A stretch of 64,000 nt of DNA from Candidatus Agathobaculum intestinipullorum (GCA_019117485.1 DWZQ01000021.1:1-64000); one strand, 5' to 3'; shown: positions 10,278 to 20,700, numbered from the stretch's first letter. Notes: a model not told the origin generated them from the sequence alone. A program made the numbers and translations.

Positions 10278-10311
10278 AAAAACGGTGCAGCCGCATGCCG
10301 CACCGTTTTTT
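10278..10311 (-). terminator. Terminator of upp
   Basis: AAAAACGGTGC and GCACCGTTTTT form a strong stem around a GC-rich loop, with T-runs on both sides. On the minus strand it lies between upp and the acetyltransferase gene. Confidence 0.8.
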
Positions 10312-10322
10312 GTATATGGGTT

Positions 10323-11675
<1,353 letters not shown>

Positions 11676-11679
<4 letters not shown>

Positions 11680-12101
11680 GCGCCCACCTCCCCGGTGGTG
11701 ATCGTGCGGTCATCGGGTGCGTCGCCATAGGCAATATGCACGGTTTTGTAATGCGCGGGCAGGATGCCAGCCGCATTTTCACTCCATTCAATCAACACGA
11801 TGCGGCTGCCGTCCAGATATTCCTCAAAGCCAATCTCGAACAGCGCTTCGCAGTCGAGGATGCGGTACAAGTCAAAGTGCGCCACGCGGCCGCGGGGTGT
11901 ATCGTACTCATTGGCGATGGCAAAGGTTGGGCTGGTGACCCGCCCCGGATAGCCCAAGCTGCGCAGCACGCCGCGGGTGAATGCAGTTTTGCCCGCACCA
12001 AGGTCGCCGGAAAATGCGACAACGTCGCCCGGATGCAGCGAGGCGGCATAAGCTGTGCCCAAGGCTTCGGTTTCCTCAGGCGAGTGGGTGATATAGTACA
12101 T
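11676..12101 (-). CDS. tsaE: tRNA threonylcarbamoyladenosine biosynthesis ATPase TsaE
   Basis: TsaE is the small P-loop ATPase that drives cycles of the TsaB-TsaD-TsaE complex. The 141-residue protein carries Walker A as GDLGAGKTAF (about 31-40), VTSPTFAIANEY and the HFDLYRI strand typical of the family, and IEWSENA near the end. The start at 12101 follows an AAAAAGGTG site; an upstream Met would add a non-homologous extension. It is the first gene of a tsaE-tsaB-upp run on the minus strand, and tcdA, which modifies the same tRNA base further, lies just upstream. Confidence 0.96.
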
Positions 12102-12132
12102 GGAAACACCTTTTTCTGTGATTTCTGCCTTT

Positions 12133-12161
12133 ATCATATCACGGCAGGGGAGAAATGGCAA
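12133..12161 (-). promoter_or_regulatory. Promoter of tsaE-tsaB
   Basis: On the minus strand TTGCCA (12161-12156) and TATGAT (12138-12133) are 17 bases apart, about 30 bases before the tsaE start and just after the tcdA stop. Confidence 0.6.
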
Positions 12162-12172
12162 GGTATAGGCGG

Positions 12173-12889
12173 CTACGCCCTGTCAATGTCAGAGAGCGCC
12201 TTGATCACCTCGCCCGCGAGGATCATACCTGCGACCGGTGGAACAAACGACACGCTGCCGGGTACGGCGCGGCCTGCCGTGCCTTTCTGCTCGTCTGAGG
12301 GGAGGGGTGTGCGCGGTTCCTCTTTGGAGTAGACCACCTTGAGATGCCGGATGCGGCGCTTTTTGCATTCGAGCCGGATAACACGCGCAAGCGGGCAGAC
12401 TGAGGTTTTATAGATATCGGCAACTTCAAAGCGGGTTGGATCGAGCTTGTTGCCAGTGCCCATGGAGCAGATGAGCGGTACGCCCAGCCGGTCACATTCG
12501 GTAATCAGGTGCAGCTTGGCGGTCACGGTGTCGATCGCGTCGATCACATAGTCAAACTGCGTCAGGTCGAGCACACTGTCCGGTGTGTAGAACATTTGCA
12601 GCGCGTGTGCGGTGCAATTCGGGTTGATATCCGCAATGCGTGCGCGCATGACCTCCACCTTGGGTTGGCCGGTGGTGGAGGCCAGCGCGATCAGCTGGCG
12701 GTTGCGGTTGGTCAGTGATACCGTGTCGTTGTCGATCAGGGTCAGTTCGCCAATGCCCGCGCGCGCGAGCGCTTCGCAGGCGAACGAGCCGACACCGCCG
12801 ATACCGAACACCGCGACGTGCGATGCGGCAAGTTTTTGTATTGCATCTGCGCCGAGCAGTAATTCTTCACGGGAAAATGCATGCAGCAT
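12173..12889 (-). CDS. tcdA: tRNA threonylcarbamoyladenosine dehydratase (TcdA/CsdL)
   Basis: This ThiF/MoeB-type enzyme uses ATP to cyclise t6A into ct6A on tRNA. The 238-residue protein has the nucleotide-binding loop FGIGGVGSFACEALARAG (about 26-43), LIDNDTVSLTNRNRQ, VIDAIDTV, and GVPLICSMGTGNKLDP with the family's SMG motif. The C-terminal GSVSFVPPVAGMILAGEV helix is intact. The start at 12889 has a GAGAGG site, and the longer upstream reading is not conserved in character. Its placement directly before tsaE makes the t6A and ct6A steps neighbours. Confidence 0.93.
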   Translation of the reverse strand: MLHAFSREELLLGADAIQKLAASHVAVFGIGGVGSFACEALARAGIGELTLIDNDTVSLTNRNRQLIALASTTGQPKVEVMRARIADINPNCTAHALQMFYTPDSVLDLTQFDYVIDAIDTVTAKLHLITECDRLGVPLICSMGTGNKLDPTRFEVADIYKTSVCPLARVIRLECKKRRIRHLKVVYSKEEPRTPLPSDEQKGTAGRAVPGSVSFVPPVAGMILAGEVIKALSDIDRA

Positions 12890-12919
12890 AATAAAAACCT
12901 CTCTGTTTGGTATGCAAAG

Positions 12920-12948
12920 AGTATAGCACAGTGCGCGTGGCCGGGCAA
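12920..12948 (-). promoter_or_regulatory. Promoter of tcdA
   Basis: On the minus strand TTGCCC (12948-12943) and TATACT (12925-12920) are 17 bases apart, about 30 bases upstream of the tcdA start. The 12949-13068 stretch beyond it shows no gene. Confidence 0.6.
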
Positions 12949-13068
12949 GCGGTAGGGAATGGGAGGGAAGCAAAACGGATGCCAGCCGCAGGACGTAAAA
13001 TCCGCCCCTTGAGACCGGATTTTGCGAGGCTCCGACCGACTGGGGCAGTCAGCCTAATTAGACGCCCG

Positions 13069-13095
13069 AAAAAACATGCCATCGGCATGTTTTTT
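13069..13095. terminator. Hairpin terminator with T-runs on both sides
   Basis: AAAAAACATGCC and GGCATGTTTTTT form a 12-bp stem with a three-base loop. It could stop transcription from either side. It is the second hairpin after the tRNA genes on the minus strand. Confidence 0.7.
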
Positions 13096-13130
13096 TACCG
13101 GCTTTCGAGCCTTGAACCGCGAAATAAAAT

Positions 13131-13160
13131 AAAAAGACCTGTCATTGACAGGTCTTTTTA
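13131..13160 (-). terminator. Terminator of the tRNA transcription unit
   Basis: AAAAAGACCTGTC and GACAGGTCTTTTT form a 13-bp stem with a three-base loop, directly downstream of tRNA-Gly on the minus strand. Confidence 0.8.
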
Positions 13161-13163
13161 TTT

Positions 13164-13239
13164 TGGAGCGGCTGACGAGGCTCGAACTCGCTACCTCCAC
13201 CTTGGCAAGGTGGCGCTCTACCAGATGAGCTACAGCCGC
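13164..13239 (-). tRNA. tRNA-Gly (anticodon GCC)
   Basis: The minus strand starts GCGGCTGTAGCTCATCTGGT and ends CAGCCGC-T-CCA, giving a seven-pair acceptor stem and an encoded CCA. The anticodon loop CTTGCCAA carries GCC. The T-arm contains GTTCGAGCC. Length is 76 bases with CCA. Confidence 0.95.
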
Positions 13240-13245
13240 ATATTC

Positions 13246-13266
13246 TGGTGCCTCCGGGCGGAATCG
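13246..13266 (-). repeat. Duplicate of the 3' end of tRNA-Phe
   Basis: These 21 bases are identical to the first 21 plus-strand bases of the tRNA-Phe gene (13363-13383), covering CCA, the acceptor 3' strand and part of the T-arm. The identity stops sharply at both ends. Such partial tRNA copies are typical of integrase attachment sites, but a decayed tRNA copy is equally possible. Confidence 0.6.
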
Positions 13267-13337
13267 CTTTGCTGCGGCAAAGCCACGGCGGTTGAAACAA
13301 TCCACCGGATTGTTTCTAAGAGCCGCCTTCCGATTCC
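13260..13337. ncRNA. Structured spacer between the two tRNA genes (three-way junction-like fold)
   Basis: An outer stem GGAATCG/CGATTCC (13260-13266 with 13331-13337) encloses two hairpins. The first is GCTTTGC/GCAAAGC (13266-13283). The second is GGCGG/CCGCC extended by a perfect ten-pair stem GAAACAATCC/GGATTGTTTC (13287-13327). It lies within the presumed tRNA-Phe/tRNA-Gly precursor. It could guide processing or be a mobile palindromic repeat. No known family is recognised. Confidence 0.35.
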
Positions 13338-13362
13338 TTCGTCGGCAGTAAAATTATTTAAA

Positions 13363-13438
13363 TGGTGCCTCCGGGCGGAATCGAACCACCGACACGGGGA
13401 TTTTCAGTCCCCTGCTCTACCGACTGAGCTACAGAGGC
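13363..13438 (-). tRNA. tRNA-Phe (anticodon GAA)
   Basis: The minus strand starts GCCTCTGTAGCTCAGTCGGT and ends CGGAGGC-A-CCA. The anticodon loop CTGAAAA between GGGGA and TCCCC carries GAA. The T-arm is GTGGTTCGATTCCGC. The gene is 76 bases with an encoded CCA. Confidence 0.96.
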
Positions 13439-13456
13439 ATTCACAGCACGAGTTAT

Positions 13457-13485
13457 AGTATAGTCGAACTATGGCGAAATGTCAA
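13457..13485 (-). promoter_or_regulatory. Promoter of the tRNA-Phe/tRNA-Gly unit
   Basis: On the minus strand a perfect TTGACA (13485-13480) and TATACT (13462-13457) are 17 bases apart. The start of transcription should fall about ten bases before the mature tRNA-Phe 5' end. Confidence 0.85.
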
Positions 13486-13515
13486 CTATAAATTTTCATT
13501 TTTTTTTTCGTGCGG

Positions 13516-13544
13516 TTGCATGGGCCACAGACGCATGGTATGAT
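13516..13544 (+). promoter_or_regulatory. Promoter of addB-addA
   Basis: TTGCAT (13516-13521) and TATGAT (13539-13544) are 17 bases apart, ending 25 bases before the addB start. It is divergent from the tRNA promoter. Confidence 0.65.
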
Positions 13545-13569
13545 AGACGAAGCGAAAGGAGAGGACGTC

Positions 13570-16500
13570 ATGCGCATTTGGACGGGCCGCGCATCGAGCG
13601 GCAAAACTACGGCGATCCTACGGGAAATCGCCGCAGCCTGTCAAAAAGGGGAGGGCAGACAGGTGCTTTTGGTGCCGGAACTGCACTCGCACCGCATGGA
13701 GCGCCGCTTGGCGGAAGCCACGCAAAACCACGGTGCGCGCACGGCTGAGGTGCTGACGTTTTCTCGGCTGGCCGACCGCGTTTTTGCCGAGGTGGGCGGT
13801 TTGGCGCAGCAGATGCTGACGCCGGCTGGTCAATTGCTGACCTTGCAGGAGGCTGCGCGCCGTGTACAGGGCGGCCTGACGGTGTGGAGCGGCCTTGCCG
13901 ACAAGCCAGAACTGCTGCGGGAAGCGCTGCGGCTGGTCGACGAGTGCAAGACCTGTGCGGTTGCGCCCGAAGCGCTGTTTGACGCATCGCAGGCTTGTGA
14001 GGACGAGGCGCTTGCAGGTAAGCTGTCCGATCTGGCGCAGCTGCTGACCGCTTACGACCGTTTGTGTGAGCAGTCGCTGCCCGACCCGCGCGACCGGCTG
14101 ACCCATCTGCGCGACCGTTTGCTGCAAAGCCATGTTCTTGCGGGCGCACAGGTGTATCTGGATGGCTTCCTCGGCTTTACTGCACAGGAATTGGCGGTCA
14201 TTGAGGCGATGCTGGCCGCAGGCGTGCCGCTGGCTGCGGCCGTCACCTGCGACCTGTCACAGCCCGATATTTTCGTAACCGGTTGCAAAACGGTCAAAAC
14301 ATTGACCCGCATGGCAAAGCGTCATAACCAGTCGGTTGAGCGCATGGACTTGGATGTGCCTTGCGTGCAGCGTCCGGCGGCGCTTGCGGCTGTGGAGGCG
14401 GAAAGCCTACTACCTGTGCGTGGGGTACATGAAGGCGTGTGTGATGGGGTGCGCTTGTATGCGGCGGCCTCGCCTTTTGACGAGTGCGAGCACGCGGCGG
14501 CCTATATCCGTCGTAAAGTGCGCGATGAGGGCGCGCGTTACCGTGATTTTGTGGTCACGGCGCGCGATATTGCGCCGTATACCGGCTTTCTGGCGATGGC
14601 GATGGAGCGCTATGACGTGCCGGTGTTCCTCGCGGAAAAGCCAGACCTGCTTTCCCGTCCACCAATGGCGCTAGTCGTTGGTGCGCTCGAGGCTGTGCGC
14701 ACGGGTTTCCGCTACGAGGAAATATTTGCGTGTTTAAAGACTGGACTGGCGAACCTGACGCGTGACGAGGTCGACCGGCTGGAAAACTATGTTCTGACGT
14801 GGAACATCCGCGGCGGCGCATGGGAGCGCGACTGGACCGAGCATCCGGACGGCTACGGTCTGCCCATAGATGACCGTGTGCGTGCAGAATTGAAGGCATT
14901 GAACGATCTGCGCACGCGGGCGATTGCGCCCTTTGCCGCGCTGCGTGAGAGGTTACGCGGTGAGAACCCCGCTGCCGATTGTGTGCGCGCTTTGTACGAC
15001 TTCCTGCTTGCGGTCGAAGCGCCGCAGCGCATGGCCGACCGTGCTGCGCAGCATGAGCAGGCGGGGCGCTTGCAGCTGGCGGACGAATACCGTCAGCTGT
15101 GGGAGATTTTGGTCTCTGCGATGGAACAGTTTGCGTGGGTGTGCGGGGAGACGCCGCTCACGGCCGAGCGCTTTGCGCAGCTGTTCCGGCTGGTGCTGGG
15201 TGAGTATGACGTCGGCTCGATCCCAGTCTCACTCGATCGCGTCACCTGTGGCGATATTGAGCGCGTGTGCGGTGAGCCGGCCAAATATGTCATTTTGCTC
15301 GGTGTGAACGACGGGCTGGTGCCGCTCGCGGCGGGCGGCGTGTCGTTGCTGTCCGATGCCGATCGCGCGGGGTTGGATGCGCTGGGCGTGGAACTCAAGG
15401 CCTACGGTGCGGAACGCTTGCTGATGGAGCAGGAGACGCTCTATCGCGCGATCGCCTGCCCGACTGATGAGCTGCTGCTTTCGTGGCACACGGCGGACGC
15501 GGCGGGCGGCGAGGCACGGCCATCCTATTTTATCGGTACGGTGCGCAGTCTGCTGCCCGACGTGCCTACGACAACCCATCAGGCGCAGACTGCGCACGAC
15601 CGTTTGCAGGCCGAGCGTCCCGCGGTCGAAACGGCGTGCGCTTATCTGTCAGGCAACCGGTCCCCCGCGGTGCGCGCCGCCTACGATTTTTATAAGGACG
15701 ATGAGCGGGTGCATCGTGCGGCGGCGCAGCGGCGCGCGCGCGGCCCGCTGGAAAACCTGCACACGATAGAAGGACTGTATGGTAAACAGCTGAATCTGAC
15801 CGCCTCGCGCGTCGATACGTTTTATTCCTGTCGGTTTTCATTTTTCATGAAATACGGACTCAAGGCCAAACCGAGAAAAACGGCGCGTTTTGATGCGCTT
15901 GAGACCGGCACATTCCTGCACTATGTGCTGGAACATGCGTTGGATGAGTTGGGCAAAACGGAGGGCAGTGCGGCGGCAGCGGATGAAAAAACCATCCGTA
16001 AGGTGTGCCGTGCGGTTGTGCAGCGATATATCCGCGAGGAACTGGGCGGGCTGGAGACGCGTACCGCGCGGTTCCGCTACCTGTTCGGGCGGCTGGCGCG
16101 CACAGCCGAGCACATTTTGCAGAACGTGCTGGAAGAACTGCGCGTTTCGGATTTCGCCCCCATCGACTACGAGGTCGATTTTTCGCGCGGAGGCGACCTG
16201 CCGCCGGTCACCTGTGCGGACGGGGAGGGCGACGTGTCGCTGTCCGGCAAGGTCGACCGTGTGGACGGTTATATTCAAAATGGACGACTGTACCTGCGTG
16301 TGATGGATTACAAGAGCGGCAAAAAGTCGTTCTCGCTGTCGGATATCTGGCATGGGCTGAACATGCAGCTGGTGATTTACCTATACGCTTTGCAGCAGGA
16401 AGGGCTGGAGCGCTATCGGGCGCGACTGGAAGCTGAACTGAATGAAATCGTGCCAGCGGGCGTGTTATATGTGCCGGTGCGGGATGAATTGCCCGAGGCC

Positions 16501-16938
16501 GCGCGTGATGCCGACGAGGATACGCTGCGCGCCCTGCGCGACAAGGCGCTGCGTCGCAGCGGTCTGCTTTCCGACGATATGGAACTGCTCGAGGCGATGG
16601 AGCACGGCTTGGAAGGCGATGGGCGCTTTTTGCCTGTTTCGCTCAAGGTGAAAAAGGGCGAGGACGCGCCATCTCTCACGGCCAAAAGCGCGGTGGCAGA
16701 TTTAGAAAAATTCGGACGGCTGGCGCGGTATACACATCAAAAGCTGCTCGAAATGGGGCATGAGCTGCGCGCGGGCAGCGTGACGGCCGACCCGTGCAAA
16801 AAGGACAAGCAGTCAAGCTACTGCGATTGGTGCGACTTCCGCGCGGCCTGCCGCTTTGACGAGACGGCGGGCGACAAGGCGCGCTTTTTGAAGCATCTTT
16901 CCGACGAAGAATTCTGGCAGCAGGTAGGGGGCGAATGA
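13570..16938 (+). CDS. addB: ATP-dependent helicase/nuclease subunit AddB
   Basis: AddB pairs with AddA to resect double-strand breaks for RecA loading, the Gram-positive counterpart of RecBCD. The 1122-residue protein opens with the degenerate P-loop IWTGRASSGKTTAIL. Its C-terminal nuclease has VMDYKSGKK (Asp about 912) and an iron-sulphur cluster formed by one Cys near 754 (FYSCRFSFF) and three near 1085, 1088 and 1094 (YCDWCDFRAAC). The start at 13570 has AAAGGAGAGG; the longer upstream frame is promoter DNA. The stop overlaps the addA start region, so the two are co-translated. All key residues are present. Confidence 0.96.
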   Translation: MRIWTGRASSGKTTAILREIAAACQKGEGRQVLLVPELHSHRMERRLAEATQNHGARTAEVLTFSRLADRVFAEVGGLAQQMLTPAGQLLTLQEAARRVQGGLTVWSGLADKPELLREALRLVDECKTCAVAPEALFDASQACEDEALAGKLSDLAQLLTAYDRLCEQSLPDPRDRLTHLRDRLLQSHVLAGAQVYLDGFLGFTAQELAVIEAMLAAGVPLAAAVTCDLSQPDIFVTGCKTVKTLTRMAKRHNQSVERMDLDVPCVQRPAALAAVEAESLLPVRGVHEGVCDGVRLYAAASPFDECEHAAAYIRRKVRDEGARYRDFVVTARDIAPYTGFLAMAMERYDVPVFLAEKPDLLSRPPMALVVGALEAVRTGFRYEEIFACLKTGLANLTRDEVDRLENYVLTWNIRGGAWERDWTEHPDGYGLPIDDRVRAELKALNDLRTRAIAPFAALRERLRGENPAADCVRALYDFLLAVEAPQRMADRAAQHEQAGRLQLADEYRQLWEILVSAMEQFAWVCGETPLTAERFAQLFRLVLGEYDVGSIPVSLDRVTCGDIERVCGEPAKYVILLGVNDGLVPLAAGGVSLLSDADRAGLDALGVELKAYGAERLLMEQETLYRAIACPTDELLLSWHTADAAGGEARPSYFIGTVRSLLPDVPTTTHQAQTAHDRLQAERPAVETACAYLSGNRSPAVRAAYDFYKDDERVHRAAAQRRARGPLENLHTIEGLYGKQLNLTASRVDTFYSCRFSFFMKYGLKAKPRKTARFDALETGTFLHYVLEHALDELGKTEGSAAAADEKTIRKVCRAVVQRYIREELGGLETRTARFRYLFGRLARTAEHILQNVLEELRVSDFAPIDYEVDFSRGGDLPPVTCADGEGDVSLSGKVDRVDGYIQNGRLYLRVMDYKSGKKSFSLSDIWHGLNMQLVIYLYALQQEGLERYRARLEAELNEIVPAGVLYVPVRDELPEAARDADEDTLRALRDKALRRSGLLSDDMELLEAMEHGLEGDGRFLPVSLKVKKGEDAPSLTAKSAVADLEKFGRLARYTHQKLLEMGHELRAGSVTADPCKKDKQSSYCDWCDFRAACRFDETAGDKARFLKHLSDEEFWQQVGGE

Positions 16939-16940
16939 GC

Positions 16941-19900
16941 ATGCCACAGTGGACAAAAGATCAACAGACCGCGATCGAAAACCGGGGCGGTACGCTGCTT
17001 GTATCAGCGGCGGCCGGCTCGGGCAAGACCGCTGTGCTGGTCGAGCGTGTGCTTACACGCTTGACCGATCCGCGCTACCCCATTGACATTGACCGGCTGC
17101 TGCTCGTGACCTTTACCAACGCCGCCGCCGCAGAGATGCGTGAGCGTATCGGTGCGGCGCTGGCGCAGGCGGCAGCCCAGAACCCGCAGGACACGCGCTT
17201 GCGCCGTCAGTTGTTTCTCGTGCACCGTGCCAAAATTACGACTGTGCATGCGTTGTGCTTGTCGCTCGCGCGTGAGCAGGCCGCGACGCTCGGCATCGCG
17301 CCCGATTTCCGGCTGATGGACGAGCAGGAGGGCAAGCTGCTGCGCGCCGAGGTGCTGGAGGAGATGCTCGAATCGGCATACGAGCGCGGTGACGCAGACT
17401 TCCTTGCTCTGTGCGATCTGCTGACTGCCGGGCGGGACGACAAAAAGCTGGGCGAAGTCATTTTGGGCACTTACGAAAAGATACAGGCGCATCCCAATCC
17501 GACGGCGTTCCTCGAAACTGTGCGGTGCGGGCTGCACGCGGGCGGTATGGACACCCCGCACGCAACCGTACTGCGTGCGCAGGCGTGGGCGGCGGCTGCG
17601 CACGGCGCGGCGTTCCTGCACATGGCGGTCGATGCGGTGACCGGCATCGACGAACTGTCCGATACCTATCTGCCTGCGCTGACGAGCGACCTCAACCAAG
17701 CTGGGCGCTTGCTGGATGCACTGTATGATGGCAGCTGGGACGATTGTGTGGAGTCTGCGCGGTCGATTTCGTTTGACCGTCTGAAGGCTGCCCGTAAGTT
17801 TGAGGACAAGGCGTTCCTTGAGGAGATCAAAGGGATGCGCGAAGAATGGAAAACGGTCGCAAAAACCATTCGCGAGAAGTGGCTGACCGTCAAGGCGGAC
17901 GAGGCGGCGGCCGACCGCGCGCTGACCGCTCCTGCGCTCTCTGCGCTGATCGACGCAGTAAACGCCTTTGATGCCGCGTTTTCTGCCGCTAAGCGTGCGC
18001 GCAACGCGGCAGACTTCAATGACCTCGAGCACTTTGCCGTGCGCCTGCTGTACGATGGGGAAGCGCCTTCGGCACTGGCAAAAACATTGTCGGCGCAGTA
18101 CGCCGAGATTGCAGTCGACGAATATCAGGACACCAATGCGGTACAGGACGCGATCTTCCGCGCGCTGTCGCAGGATGGGCGCAATTTATTCCTTGTCGGC
18201 GACGTGAAGCAGAGCATTTACGGCTTCCGGCTGGCCGATCCGTCGATTTTTCTGGAAAAATACCGTGCCTTCGCGGATGCGGACGAGGCGCAGGACGGCA
18301 TGCCGCGCCGCGTCGTGCTGGGGCAGAATTTCCGCTCTCGCGCGGCCGTGCTGGACGCGTGCAACTACCTGTTTTCTGCGGTCATGGGCGAGACAGTGGG
18401 CGATCTTGCCTATACCGACCGCGAGGCGCTGCACCTCGGCATGGAGTACCCGAACGCGGGAGACGCGCGGTACAAGACTGAGGTACTGCTGCTGGACGCG
18501 GCAAATCTCGGGGAGGACGAGGACGCGCCGGACAAGACCGCACTCGAAGCGCGCTTGGTGGCAATGCGTATCCGTGCGCTGCTCGATGAGGGCTTTCCGG
18601 TGCGCGACAAGGAGACCGGCGCGCTGCGCCCGGTCACGCCGGGAGATATTGTGATCTTGCTGCGCTCGCCCGGACCGCGCGCGCCGGTGTATATCGCGGC
18701 GCTCGAGCAGGTGGGGCTGAGCGCGAGCGCGGAGTCGCGCGGCAGGCTGCTCGGCACGGCAGAGGTCGGCACGATGGTGTCGCTGCTGTCGGTCATCGAC
18801 AACCCGCGGCAGGATGTCGACCTGATCGGCGTATTACGTTCGCCACTCTATGGCTTTTCTGAGCAGGAACTGGCGGATATCCGGCTGGTCGACCGTCAGG
18901 TCAGCTTTTATGACGCGCTGCTGCGGTCGCGCGGGCAGTTTGATAAAGCTGAACTGTTTTTGCAGCAGCTGGATGATCTGCGTGCGTTTGCGTGCGACCA
19001 GCCGGTCTATCGCCTGCTGTGGGAGATCTACGACCGCACGGGCGCGCTTGGATTGTACGGTGCGCTGCCGGACGGCGCGCAGCGGCAAAACAATCTGCTT
19101 GCCTTTTTCGAGCGGGCGCGTGTGTTCGAACAGGGTGGTTTCCGCGGTCTGTTCGCTTTTGTGCGGCTGCTGCGCGGCATGCTGGAGACGGGTGAGGACT
19201 TCCAGACTGTGGGCGCAGAGTCGACGGGCGGCGCAGTGCGCATCCTGTCTATCCACAAGTCGAAGGGCTTGGAGTTCCCGGTTGTGTTTGTCGCGGGCTG
19301 CGCGGGTCAGTTCAACGAAATTGACCTGCGAGAGCCGGTTCTGGTACACAAAGAGTTGGGCTTTGGCTCCAAATGCCGCGATTTGGCGCGCGGCGTGCAG
19401 TATGACACAGCGGAGCGTGTTGCAGTGGCCGTGCAGCAGCGCCGCGAAATGGTCAGCGAGGAGTTGCGCGTGCTGTATGTCGCGTTGACGCGTGCAAAAG
19501 AAAAACTCATCATCACCGCTGCGAGCGGCACGCTGGAAAAGTCGCTGCAAAAGTGGGCGCGGCTGGCGGCGCTCGATGAGATCCCACAGTATGCGATGGG
19601 GGCGGTGCGCGCGCCGCTGGCGTGGATCGTTACGCCGTTGCTGCGGCATCCGGCGTCGCGTGCGCTGCGCGAGCAATACGTACTCGACGTGCCTGAGCAC
19701 GGCACGGATTGTGACGCCTTTGTGTTGCGGGTATTCCAACCGGACGAGCATGGAGAGACCGCTACGGCTGAGGTGTTGCGCTTTGTTGAACCAGATGTGC
19801 AGGATTACATTGTGCAACCCTATTTGCAATATCCGCAGGCGTTTCTGTCCGAGTTGCCCAGCAAGCTGACTGCGACCGGGTTGGGTCGGGGGTATCGGGC

Positions 19901-20510
19901 GGATGAGGCCGCAGAGCAGACCCCGCCGCCACGCCGCGAGGTCAAGTTGCGCGCGCCGCTGTTTGAGCAGGGGCAGCGTCGCCTGACGCCGGCCGAGGTC
20001 GGTACGGCGCACCATCTGTTTATGCAGTTCTGCGATTTTGACGCGACCGCTGCGCCGGGTGGCGTCGAGGCCGAGCGGCAGCGGCTTGCAAAAGCGATGC
20101 TGCTGACTCCCCAGCAGGCCACGGCAATCGACGCCAACAAAATTGAGGCGTTTTTTGCGTCCGACCTGTACCGGGGGCAGATGGCCCAGCACAAGGTGCG
20201 GCGCGAGTTTAAATTTTCGGTATTGGTGCCTGCCGCACGGTATTTTCCAGTCGCGGAACAGGCGCCGGAGGAAACTGTGCTGTTGCAAGGTGTCATTGAC
20301 TGTCTGATCGACACGCCTGAAGGGTTTATCATCGTCGATTTTAAGACCGATCGGGTAACGGAAAAGGACGTGTCCGCGCGGGCGGAGCGCTACCGCGCAC
20401 AGATGCAGGCCTACGCACTGGCCGTGCGCGAGGTGTTTGAGCGACCGGTTGTGCAGTGTGTGCTGTATTTTTTCCATTGTGGATCATGTGTGGTACTGGG
20501 GGACGGTTAA
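16941..20510 (+). CDS. addA: ATP-dependent helicase/nuclease subunit AddA
   Basis: AddA is the UvrD-type helicase motor and second nuclease of the AddAB complex. The 1189-residue protein has Walker A SAAAGSGKTAVLVERV (about 22-38), the LLVTFTNAAAAEMRERI motif, VDEYQDTNAVQD (motif II), GDVKQSIYGFRLADP (motif III), SIHKSKGLEFPVVF and VALTRAKEKLII. A C-terminal RecB-like nuclease has FIIVDFKTDRV near 1130. Two starts are possible: ATG 16935, overlapping the addB stop, or ATG 16941. The latter is nine bases from AGGGGG and is preferred. The start-stop overlap implies coupled translation. Confidence 0.96.
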   Translation: MPQWTKDQQTAIENRGGTLLVSAAAGSGKTAVLVERVLTRLTDPRYPIDIDRLLLVTFTNAAAAEMRERIGAALAQAAAQNPQDTRLRRQLFLVHRAKITTVHALCLSLAREQAATLGIAPDFRLMDEQEGKLLRAEVLEEMLESAYERGDADFLALCDLLTAGRDDKKLGEVILGTYEKIQAHPNPTAFLETVRCGLHAGGMDTPHATVLRAQAWAAAAHGAAFLHMAVDAVTGIDELSDTYLPALTSDLNQAGRLLDALYDGSWDDCVESARSISFDRLKAARKFEDKAFLEEIKGMREEWKTVAKTIREKWLTVKADEAAADRALTAPALSALIDAVNAFDAAFSAAKRARNAADFNDLEHFAVRLLYDGEAPSALAKTLSAQYAEIAVDEYQDTNAVQDAIFRALSQDGRNLFLVGDVKQSIYGFRLADPSIFLEKYRAFADADEAQDGMPRRVVLGQNFRSRAAVLDACNYLFSAVMGETVGDLAYTDREALHLGMEYPNAGDARYKTEVLLLDAANLGEDEDAPDKTALEARLVAMRIRALLDEGFPVRDKETGALRPVTPGDIVILLRSPGPRAPVYIAALEQVGLSASAESRGRLLGTAEVGTMVSLLSVIDNPRQDVDLIGVLRSPLYGFSEQELADIRLVDRQVSFYDALLRSRGQFDKAELFLQQLDDLRAFACDQPVYRLLWEIYDRTGALGLYGALPDGAQRQNNLLAFFERARVFEQGGFRGLFAFVRLLRGMLETGEDFQTVGAESTGGAVRILSIHKSKGLEFPVVFVAGCAGQFNEIDLREPVLVHKELGFGSKCRDLARGVQYDTAERVAVAVQQRREMVSEELRVLYVALTRAKEKLIITAASGTLEKSLQKWARLAALDEIPQYAMGAVRAPLAWIVTPLLRHPASRALREQYVLDVPEHGTDCDAFVLRVFQPDEHGETATAEVLRFVEPDVQDYIVQPYLQYPQAFLSELPSKLTATGLGRGYRADEAAEQTPPPRREVKLRAPLFEQGQRRLTPAEVGTAHHLFMQFCDFDATAAPGGVEAERQRLAKAMLLTPQQATAIDANKIEAFFASDLYRGQMAQHKVRREFKFSVLVPAARYFPVAEQAPEETVLLQGVIDCLIDTPEGFIIVDFKTDRVTEKDVSARAERYRAQMQAYALAVREVFERPVVQCVLYFFHCGSCVVLGDG

Positions 20511-20652
20511 GGATTCGTTAAAATCGCAGCCCGGCGGTTGACAGCGGGGCGGGCGCGTGATACCCTGATAGCGAAAAAACGAGGGGCATCGGTATCATGC
20601 CGAACGGCTCCGCAAGCAGCCATTTACCCATACCATTCATTCCTCATTTCCA

Positions 20653-20700
20653 AAAGGAAGCGCCGTGGTTTGTCGTGCAGACCGCGGCGCTTTCTTTTTT
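20653..20700 (+). terminator. Terminator after addAB
   Basis: GAAGCGCCGTGGT and ACCGCGGCGCTTTC form a stem with one wobble, followed by TTTTTT. The 325-base gap between addA and guaB otherwise holds only the guaB promoter; a short frame starting at 20538 has no coding character. Confidence 0.75.

Noticed and set aside
18834..20477. 547-residue antisense frame within addA
   Set aside because: Shadow of a GC-rich gene; no ribosome-binding site or motif, and addA motifs on the plus strand are complete.
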